In this document: positions 57,970 through 64,000 of the stretch, piece by piece
Numbering within the stretch: position 1 is the first letter of the stretch
Layout: each line of letters begins with the position of its first letter
DNA from: an uncultured Prevotellaceae bacterium
GTDB lineage: Bacteria > Bacteroidota > Bacteroidia > Bacteroidales > Bacteroidaceae
Direction: 5' to 3'
Assembly: GCA_900318915.1 (NCBI GenBank)
Contig: ONMI01000004.1
Span: 1-64,000, forward strand
Length of the DNA stretch: 64,000 nt
Made by a program: the position numbers and the translations under genes
Notes under the pieces: model-generated
Told to the model about the DNA's origin: nothing
Databases searched by the model: none
What the model saw: only the letters and a program-made list of their open reading frames with translations

Positions 57970-57986
57970 GCGAAATGATATTTCGC
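57970..57986. repeat. Short palindrome near the end of the RDD gene
   Basis: GCGAAAT (57970-57976) and ATTTCGC (57980-57986) are a perfect 7-bp inverted repeat with a 3-nt loop, 56 nt past the minus-strand RDD stop. No T run on that strand, so a terminator role is doubtful. The rest of 57893-58041 holds nothing I can identify. Confidence 0.5.
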
Positions 57987-58041
57987 TAAGGGGTGCATCG
58001 TGTGCAGTACGGTCGATAGGTATAGAATGGTTGCTTCAGGG

Positions 58042-58776
58042 TTATTCTGCCGATATCGACTCGTAGTAGTGATAGTCGGAGAGAACTTTCCGCAGGAAGC
58101 TGGCGTCGCTGTGCTTGCCCATGTCCACTTGCAGCCATTCGGCCGTCTTCGTGGCCAGCCGCGACTGCAGGCGGTACTTCAGGTCCCAGTTGTCCACCCA
58201 GAAGCTGCGCTGTATCAGGTCGGCTTGTCCCGGTGTGAGCCGTGCGGCTTCTTTGTATTGCGGGTGGTAGTTCTTGCTCGCGAATTCATAGTCCCTCAGG
58301 TCGAAGTAGAGTTCGCCATACTGGTGCTTCTTCACCACGGTGGTGCCTGCGGCCAGGTCGCCCAGCCGCTGGCTGTTCTTGGTGAAGATGATGAACACCA
58401 GACCTATGATAAAGTAGAAAAAGTCTATCAACAGGAGGAGCCACCGCGTCAGGCTGTCGCTCACCGAAGGCTCCGTACCGTCCAGCCGTATCACCTGTAT
58501 GCTGAGCAGCCGTTTGCCCAGTGTCTGTCCGTGGTTGAACACCTCCATGAGCAGTGGATACGACGACAGTGCTATCTCCAGTACGAAGGCCAGTATGAGA
58601 GTGGCTTCGTCGCTGTGTGTAAATGTGTTGACGGCCAGCAGCAGGGGCCATACCAGCAGTTGGGAGGCGAAGAGCACCGCCAGGTCTATTCCCCATGCCA
58701 CTGAGCGTTGCAGCACACTGGCTGCGGTCTGCTCCAGGCGCACATGTTGTCCGGTTATGATGCTGGTCTGTCCCAT
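58042..58776 (-). CDS. RDD family membrane protein
   Basis: A 244-residue membrane protein with an RDD-type N-terminal half: transmembrane helices near residues 30-50, 65-85 and 130-150, and the motif QTLGKRLLSIQVIRLDG. I start at the ATG at 58776 (MGQTSIITGQHVRLEQTAASV); the frame is open to 59040 but the divergent promoter lies in between. The C-terminal 100 residues are soluble and helical. In Bacteroidetes such a gene is regularly found divergent from or within the SpoIIM-MoxR-DUF58 operon. The transport or channel role is not established. Confidence 0.85.
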   Translation of the reverse strand: MGQTSIITGQHVRLEQTAASVLQRSVAWGIDLAVLFASQLLVWPLLLAVNTFTHSDEATLILAFVLEIALSSYPLLMEVFNHGQTLGKRLLSIQVIRLDGTEPSVSDSLTRWLLLLIDFFYFIIGLVFIIFTKNSQRLGDLAAGTTVVKKHQYGELYFDLRDYEFASKNYHPQYKEAARLTPGQADLIQRSFWVDNWDLKYRLQSRLATKTAEWLQVDMGKHSDASFLRKVLSDYHYYESISAE

Positions 58777-58791
58777 TTTGCTGCGGTTTAT

Positions 58792-58827
58792 TTTGCAAAA
58801 GTAAAATATAATCTTTATTTTTGCAAA
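58792..58827. promoter_or_regulatory. Interlocked divergent promoters, RDD and SpoIIM genes
   Basis: For the + strand: TTTG (58792-58795), 20 bp, TATTTTTG (58816-58823). For the - strand: TTTG (58827-58824), 20 bp, TACTTTTG (58803-58796). Both are full consensus, and the two elements of one lie directly beside those of the other in the same 36 bp, so polymerase could occupy only one orientation at a time. Confidence 0.85.
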
Positions 58828-58876
58828 TCGTAAGGACAAAAGTTGACCTTTTGCACCGCGAAAGTTTTGGAATAAA

Positions 58877-59839
58877 GTGACAGAAGCATCGTTCATCAGA
58901 CAGAATATAGACAAGTGGCACAATCTGGAGCTCATGGTCGATGACATGGTTTCGGCCTCGCCCGATGAAATCAGCGAGGGGTATGCCGAGGTCATGTCCG
59001 ACCTCTCGTTTGCCCAGACCCACTTCGCCGGCTCGCGCATAGAGGGCTACCTCAACCAGCTGGCGCTTGCCCTGCACCACAATGTCTACCGCCAGCATCC
59101 CGGACGCTGGCGCCATGTGCTGCGCTTCTGGACCCACGAAATACCCCTTGCCGTCTACGACAGCCGGAAGTGTCTGCTCGCCTCGCTGGCCGTTTTCCTG
59201 CTGGCCTGGTTCATCGGCGTGATTTCCGCTTTGGGCGACGAGTCCTTCACCGAGCTCATCATGGGCGAGGGTTATATGGATATGACGCAGCGCAACATCG
59301 AGGCCGGCATTCCCATGGGCGTCTATGGCACCCAGCCGTCGTCGACCATGTTTTGTGCCATCACGCTCAACAATGTGCGGGTGGCGTTTCTCTGCTTTGT
59401 CTTAGGTGTCTTCACAAGTATCTTCCCCGGTGTGTCCCTTATGTTCAACGGCATCATGATAGGTGCCTTCCAGACCTTCTTCTACCAGCAGCACCTGTTG
59501 GGCGAGTGTCTGTACGCCACCATGCTGCACGGCACCCTCGAGCTCTCCGCCATCGTCATCGCCGGCGGGGCCGGTATCCAGTTGGGCAACGGCTGGCTTT
59601 TCCCCGGCACCTACAGCCGGCCGCGTTCGTTTCTCATGGCGGCCCGCCGCGCCGTCAGGGTGTTGGTGTCTACCGTGCCCGTCTTTGTGGTGGCGGCCTT
59701 CATAGAGAGTTTCCTCACCCGCTACACCCTCATAGGCAACGGCTTCCGGCTGCTCATCATCGGCAGCTCGGCCGCTTTCCTCGTGTTCTATTATATACTC
59801 CTGCCCATAAAGCGCCACCGCGATGCCCGTCCAGCCTAA
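58877..59839 (+). CDS. Stage II sporulation protein M-like membrane protein
   Basis: A 320-residue integral membrane protein that begins at a GTG codon (58877, reading TEASFIRQNIDKWH after the start). The cytoplasmic N-terminal 100 residues precede about five or six transmembrane helices of the SpoIIM/DUF95 type, with NNVRVAFLCFVLGVFTSIFPG and GTLELSAIVIAGGAGIQLG. The organism is a non-sporulating Bacteroidete, so the name reflects family only. It is the first gene of a membrane-linked MoxR operon. A longer distance of about 47 nt from the promoter is normal here. Confidence 0.88.
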   Translation: MTEASFIRQNIDKWHNLELMVDDMVSASPDEISEGYAEVMSDLSFAQTHFAGSRIEGYLNQLALALHHNVYRQHPGRWRHVLRFWTHEIPLAVYDSRKCLLASLAVFLLAWFIGVISALGDESFTELIMGEGYMDMTQRNIEAGIPMGVYGTQPSSTMFCAITLNNVRVAFLCFVLGVFTSIFPGVSLMFNGIMIGAFQTFFYQQHLLGECLYATMLHGTLELSAIVIAGGAGIQLGNGWLFPGTYSRPRSFLMAARRAVRVLVSTVPVFVVAAFIESFLTRYTLIGNGFRLLIIGSSAAFLVFYYILLPIKRHRDARPA

Positions 59840-60674
59840 CATAGAGATCTTCGAGAAGCGGTCCATGAACCAAAGCATAGAGGCTGCCTTCGATTTCCTG
59901 CGCCAGAACCGCAAGGTCTGGTTCAGGGGCACCTTGATCTATCTGCTGCCCTATGCCATGGTCATCGCCCTGTTGTGGTTGCCCAATGCCAGGGCAGAGT
60001 CGATCGACACCACCTTCTCCATGGTTTTCGAGGCCTTTGGCCAAAGCCGGTCGTTGGCCTTCCTGCTGCCGGGTTTCTTCCTGTCGGCCCTCTTCACGGT
60101 GAGTCTGCTGCGGCACGGCAGAGAGGAGCATCTCTCCGGCCTCACCTGGCGCCAACTGGCCCTGTTGTGGCTGCCCTCCTTCGTCAGGACGCTCCGCTCG
60201 GCCGTTTTCCTCCTTTTGGCCGTGTGGGTCGTGGTGCTCGTCCCCTTCCCCCTCCAGACGTTTCTCTATGTGGTGCTCATTCCCCTGTGGTTTGTGCTTC
60301 CCTCCCATACCCTTGCCGACAACAATCTGCTCAGTGCCGTCAGACTGTCGGTGAAGCATGGCTTCCGTTCTTGGTTCGGACTGCTCATCATGCTCTTCTT
60401 CATGGCGTTTGTCAGTTTCATGCTGTCGTTCGCTGTCCAGCTGCCGGTGGCGCTGTTCTTCTCCCTCTCCGGCCTGGTGGCCCGTATGAGCGAGGCCTTC
60501 GTCCAGGAGTATCTCGATGTGGTGCGCTACGTCATCCTTGCACTCGTTTCCTACACCGTCTTCGTGGGGGCGTCGTTCGTCACGCTCGGCCTCTGCTATC
60601 TCTACGGAAGTGCCGTGGCCGACTATGAAGACGAGAACCTCGACGGTGAGATAGACCGTTTCGAAAACCTTTAA
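59823..60674 (+). CDS. Uncharacterised membrane protein in MoxR operon
   Basis: A 283-residue protein with about five or six predicted transmembrane helices and a cytoplasmic acidic tail (DYEDENLDGEIDRFENL). It overlaps the end of the upstream gene by 17 nt if it starts at 59823; Met15 at 59865 is an alternative. The family is not clear to me. In related genomes this position between SpoIIM and DUF4129 genes is also taken by such a protein. Confidence 0.8.
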   Translation: MPVQPNIEIFEKRSMNQSIEAAFDFLRQNRKVWFRGTLIYLLPYAMVIALLWLPNARAESIDTTFSMVFEAFGQSRSLAFLLPGFFLSALFTVSLLRHGREEHLSGLTWRQLALLWLPSFVRTLRSAVFLLLAVWVVVLVPFPLQTFLYVVLIPLWFVLPSHTLADNNLLSAVRLSVKHGFRSWFGLLIMLFFMAFVSFMLSFAVQLPVALFFSLSGLVARMSEAFVQEYLDVVRYVILALVSYTVFVGASFVTLGLCYLYGSAVADYEDENLDGEIDRFENL

Positions 60675-60685
60675 CCGCCAGGACC

Positions 60686-61327
60686 ATGCAGCAACTCCTC
60701 TGTCAGATCATGATGAACGACACCCTGCGAAAGGCATTCCGCAAGGAGTATGTCTATGAGCGCGGACTAGGCATGGCCGAGAAACAGGCCGTGGAAGAAA
60801 CGGAGGATGGTGGTGGGACGGCACTCACCATCTTCGAGAAATTCTTCCAGGCCATGGCCGATTTTTTTGAGAATCTGATAGAGGCCATTGTCAGGATACC
60901 GGTCTTTGTGTGGATACTGCTGGGTGTCGTGCTCCTGGCCGTGCTCTTCGTGTGGATGTACCGCAGTGGCCTCTTCGGATCCTACAGCCGGCTCCGGAAC
61001 CAGTCGCTCACCGAGGCCGACAATATCTACGAGATTGATTTCCAGCCCGAGCTGGAGGAGGCCCTTGCCCGCGCCGACTATGCCGAGGCGCTGCGGCTGC
61101 GCTATCTGCGCACCCTGCGCACCCTGGCCGACGGCGGCCATGTGGTGTGGCGCATCTACAAGACCCCTACACAGTTTGCCGCTGAGGCCGCCAGCCGGCC
61201 CTTCAGCGAGATGACGCGCCACTTCCTGTGGGTGCGCTACGGCCGCTATGACGCCGATGAGGCTCTCTACCGCCGGGTCGACACCCTGGCGCAGGAGGTG
61301 GAACGGGAGAAAGGAGGTGAGGTATGA
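60686..61327 (+). CDS. DUF4129-type protein
   Basis: A 213-residue protein with one transmembrane helix near residues 72-92 (IPVFVWILLGVVLLAVLFVW). The soluble C-terminal half carries the DUF4129 pattern of a helical repeat: EEALARADYAEALRLRYLRTLRTLAD and the ending TRHFLWVRYGRYDADEALY. Its stop overlaps the next ATG (ATGA-type, 61324-61327). Confidence 0.82.
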   Translation: MQQLLCQIMMNDTLRKAFRKEYVYERGLGMAEKQAVEETEDGGGTALTIFEKFFQAMADFFENLIEAIVRIPVFVWILLGVVLLAVLFVWMYRSGLFGSYSRLRNQSLTEADNIYEIDFQPELEEALARADYAEALRLRYLRTLRTLADGGHVVWRIYKTPTQFAAEAASRPFSEMTRHFLWVRYGRYDADEALYRRVDTLAQEVEREKGGEV

Positions 61328-62622
61328 AGCGCAATCTCCTGGTGCTGGGCATCGCCCTGGCAGTTTTCCTTGCCGTCTATTATGTCAAGCATGCTTACCG
61401 CATTTTCCGGTGGGACGACAAGCAGACATATTTCAACCACCTCAGCGACGAACCCCTGGGCATGTGCCTGTTCGACAGTATTGCCAGTCAGACAGCCACG
61501 CACAGCTACCGCTATATGGACGTGCCGTTCGAGCGGATAGAGAAGATGAAGCAGCCTCTGTCGTTGCTCATTGTGACGGATTACATGACCATCAACGACT
61601 CCCTGCTCGCCGTTCAACTGTTCGATTTTGTAAAGAAGGGCAACCAGGTGATGATGGTCACGGAGAATCTGCGGAGCTGGGAGTACCCTCTGAAAAAGGT
61701 GCTGAAGGCGGAAACGGTTACCGAGAAAGACCTGATTGCCGACAGTCTGAAGTTGGCCTTCAAGCGGGGCGACACCCGGCTTGTCAGTCCGGTGAAAGAC
61801 GCTCCGTTGCCGCAGTCGTTGTCGCAGTATAGGGTGAACCCCTGGCTGGTGAATGGCTTTGTCCAATTGTATTCGCATGAATGGGAGCAGCTGCTTGCGG
61901 CTCCTTTCAACCTGCTGGAGTATACCGACGACGGTACCGTTGAAAAAACTGAAACAAATGTCGTGGCGGCGGTGCGCCGGATGGGAAAGGGGCAGCTCTG
62001 TCTGGTGACCACCCCGTATCTTTTCACCAACTATGCCGCGCTCCACCCCCAACTGTGCCGGTATCAGCACCAGCTGCTCTCCCAACTCGACGACCGGCCC
62101 ATCGTGCGCTTGGAACGTTTGTATCTCGAGACTGATTACAGTGGCGAAGGCCTCGGTGAGTCGCCCTTGAGATACCTTCTTGATAACGAGCCCTTGCGCT
62201 GGGCACTCTACACCGCCTTGGCCACCCTGCTGCTCTTCATGGTGTTCACGGCACGCCGCCGTCAGCGCGTCATCCCCTACAAGGCGCCGCCGGCCAACCA
62301 CAACCTCGAGTTCGTGCGCTTTATGGGAAGCATCTACTGCCAGCAGCACGACAGCAACGACCTGCTGCGCAAGAAGTACACCTACTTCTGCGAAGAGCTT
62401 AGGCGCTGTCAGCTCATCGACCTTTCCGACCGCAACCGTTCCGATGAGGTGATTGCCCTGCTCGCACGCACCGCCGATGTGCCGGTGGATGAGGTGCGGA
62501 GAGTGCTCACCCGCATTTGGGTGTATGTCGACGGCGATGATAGTCCCGACAACAAGACGCTCTGCGGCTGTATCGACGACATGAACTATCTGCTCACCCG
62601 CTGCCGGCAGACCGGCCGCTGA
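61324..62622 (+). CDS. DUF4350-type membrane protein
   Basis: A 432-residue protein with an N-terminal membrane anchor (LLVLGIALAVFLAVYYV) and a periplasmic alpha/beta domain of the DUF4350 type, including LSLLIVTDYMTINDSLL and FVKKGNQVMMVTENL. A second transmembrane helix near residue 295 is followed by a cytoplasmic C-terminal part. Position and fold fit the known SpoIIM-DUF4129-DUF4350-MoxR-DUF58 operon of Bacteroidetes. Confidence 0.82.
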   Translation: MKRNLLVLGIALAVFLAVYYVKHAYRIFRWDDKQTYFNHLSDEPLGMCLFDSIASQTATHSYRYMDVPFERIEKMKQPLSLLIVTDYMTINDSLLAVQLFDFVKKGNQVMMVTENLRSWEYPLKKVLKAETVTEKDLIADSLKLAFKRGDTRLVSPVKDAPLPQSLSQYRVNPWLVNGFVQLYSHEWEQLLAAPFNLLEYTDDGTVEKTETNVVAAVRRMGKGQLCLVTTPYLFTNYAALHPQLCRYQHQLLSQLDDRPIVRLERLYLETDYSGEGLGESPLRYLLDNEPLRWALYTALATLLLFMVFTARRRQRVIPYKAPPANHNLEFVRFMGSIYCQQHDSNDLLRKKYTYFCEELRRCQLIDLSDRNRSDEVIALLARTADVPVDEVRRVLTRIWVYVDGDDSPDNKTLCGCIDDMNYLLTRCRQTGR

Positions 62623-62666
62623 GCCTCCGATAACAAACGAAAAACAAATGTAAAAACCCTCACGAT

Positions 62667-63641
62667 ATGGAAGAGAATACCCAATTGAGAATGGACCTCA
62701 CCGCCTTCTCCGAGAAGATTGTCCAGCTCAGAGAGTCTATCAACAAGGTGATAGTGGGGCAGGACGGCGCTGTCGACATGCTCCTCACCGCCATCCTGGC
62801 CGACGGCCATGTGCTGCTCGAGGGTGTGCCCGGTGTGGCCAAGACCCTGCTGGCACGACTCCTCTCGCGGCTCATCGACGCCCGCTTCAGTCGCCTGCAG
62901 TTCACCCCCGACCTTATGCCGAGCGATGTGCTCGGCACCACGGTGTTCAACATGAAGACGTCGGAGTTCGACTTCCACGCCGGACCGGTCTTCTCCGACC
63001 TCGTGCTCGTCGACGAGATAAACCGCGCACCGGCCAAGACACAGGCCGCCCTCTTCGAGGTGATGGAGGAGCGCCAGGCCACCATCGACGGCATCACCCA
63101 TTCCATGGGTTCCCTCTTCACGGTCATCGCCACGCAGAACCCCGTGGAGCAGGAAGGCACCTACAAGTTGCCCGAGGCGCAGATAGACCGTTTCATGATG
63201 AAGATAGTGATAGGCTATCCCTCGCTCGACGATGAGGTGCTCATCCTGCAGCGCCATCAGCAAAACGCAGCCCTTGTCCGACTCGATGATGTGAAGCCGG
63301 TGCTCAGCAAGGAGAATCTGCTCCACTTCCGCGACATGATGTCGCAGGTGCTGGTCGAGGAGAGCCTGCTCCGCTACATGATACAGCTCGTACAGCTCAC
63401 CCGCACCCACAAGGCGGTCTACCTGGGTGCCTCGCCCCGCGCCGCCGTGGCACTGCTCAGGGCATCCAAGGCCTTTGCCATGCTGCAGGGCCGCGACTTT
63501 GTAACCCCCGACGATGTGAAGGCGGTGGCACCGGCTGTGCTGCAGCACCGCCTCTTCCTCACCGCCGAGGCCGAGATGGAGGGACTGGGCTCCGCCCGTG
63601 TGGTGAGCGACCTCCTCAAGACAGTCGAGGTGCCCAAGTAG
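62667..63641 (+). CDS. MoxR family AAA+ ATPase
   Basis: A 324-residue MoxR ATPase. Walker A is GVPGVAKT, Walker B is VLVDEINRAPAKTQAALFEVM, sensor 1 ATQNPVEQEGT, and QIDRFMMK contains the arginine finger. It is of the RavA/MoxR class that partners with DUF58 and VWA proteins, here encoded directly downstream. Its sequence differs clearly from the MoxR at 7979. Confidence 0.95.
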   Translation: MEENTQLRMDLTAFSEKIVQLRESINKVIVGQDGAVDMLLTAILADGHVLLEGVPGVAKTLLARLLSRLIDARFSRLQFTPDLMPSDVLGTTVFNMKTSEFDFHAGPVFSDLVLVDEINRAPAKTQAALFEVMEERQATIDGITHSMGSLFTVIATQNPVEQEGTYKLPEAQIDRFMMKIVIGYPSLDDEVLILQRHQQNAALVRLDDVKPVLSKENLLHFRDMMSQVLVEESLLRYMIQLVQLTRTHKAVYLGASPRAAVALLRASKAFAMLQGRDFVTPDDVKAVAPAVLQHRLFLTAEAEMEGLGSARVVSDLLKTVEVPK

Positions 63642-63680
63642 GCCACTCCTACATAGTTCATTTCCAAATACCGCAGCGCT

Positions 63681-64000
63681 ATGTATCTCACCTACCGGTT
63701 CTATCTCTGTGCCCTCCTGGTCGTCATCCTTCTGGGCATGGGCCAGTTCTTCCCCATCCTCTTCAGGGTGGGGCAGGGGGCCATGCTGCTGCTCGTGCTG
63801 GCTGCGGTGGCCGAGGGGGTGGCGCTCTACACACGGGGCCATGTGGTGGCCCGCCGCGAGTGCGCCGACCAGTTCTCCAACGGCGACGACAATATCGTGG
63901 TGCTGCATGTGCGCAATGCGTCACCCTTCGGTGTGCGACTCACCCTCATCGATGAGATTCCCTTTGTATTTCAGAAGCGCGACCTGCGCCTCCGGGCCAA
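63681..64000 (+). CDS. DUF58 domain protein, cut by window end
   Basis: The first 106 residues are in the window. They start MYLTYRFYLCALLVVILL with two transmembrane segments, then a soluble part (RECADQFSNGDDNIVVLHVR) that begins the DUF58 ectodomain-like region. The frame is open to the last base. It sits 39 nt after the MoxR gene, as expected for the MoxR-DUF58 pair. Confidence 0.85.
   Translation, partial: MYLTYRFYLCALLVVILLGMGQFFPILFRVGQGAMLLLVLAAVAEGVALYTRGHVVARRECADQFSNGDDNIVVLHVRNASPFGVRLTLIDEIPFVFQKRDLRLRA

Noticed and set aside
58000..58704. + strand frame of 234 codons over the RDD gene
   Set aside because: Cys/Gln/Val-rich without motifs, while the minus strand encodes a coherent RDD membrane protein with promoter and start.

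Overview
The window looks like a chromosomal segment of a Bacteroidales bacterium, most likely a Prevotella relative. The sequence shows Bacteroidetes promoters (TTTG, about 20 bp, TAnnTTTG), few Shine-Dalgarno sites, and protein variants typical of that phylum, such as the zinc-free long S14, Cys-poor L36, long RpoC, a DUF3467 gene after rpoC, and BspA-type leucine-rich repeats. Base composition looks close to 50-55% GC; I did not compute it.

Region 1 (1-15.2 kb) is an accessory cluster and the most interesting part. It encodes two uncharacterised proteins, an AAA+ ATPase with an altered Walker B, four more uncharacterised proteins, an ATP-dependent ligase-like nucleotidyltransferase, a MoxR-type AAA+ ATPase, a DUF2201/VWA protein with a decayed metallopeptidase site, and two tandem LRR_5 paralogues. 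A convergent pair of small genes closes it. Four promoters in the cluster (three on +, one on -) carry the same operator: an inverted repeat TGTCA-N7/8-TGACA, then a third TGAC half-site 22 bp downstream, with the inner TGACA exactly 53 bp from the -7 box in all four. The dispersed transcription units therefore look like one regulon. I do not recognise the whole arrangement as a named system. MoxR-VWA pairs and ligase-like enzymes occur in stress and conflict loci, so a chaperone-driven nucleic-acid stress or defence module is the working inference.

Region 2 (15.2-19.7 kb) holds a secreted class A-type acid phosphatase, an M24 aminopeptidase P, rpsU, a XerC/D-type recombinase and the ribosome hibernation factor.

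Region 3 (19.7-52 kb) is translation and transcription machinery: tRNA-Tyr, -Gly, -Thr, tuf, tRNA-Trp, secE-nusG-rplKAJL-rpoBC, a DUF3467 gene, rpsL-rpsG-fusA-rpsJ, then the S10, spc and alpha clusters from rplC to rplQ, with secY, map, infA and rpmJ embedded. The S10-L3 junction is split by a terminator, a new promoter and a roughly 180-nt leader with a 15-bp perfect inverted repeat.

Region 4 (52-64 kb) has a glycine-zipper lipoprotein, an RlpA-like protein with gdhA, a PEP/pyruvate-binding protein gene broken by three internal lesions, a probable short RNA gene, an RDD protein divergent from a SpoIIM-DUF4129-DUF4350-MoxR-DUF58 membrane operon, and interlocked divergent promoters between them. 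The last gene runs off the window end.
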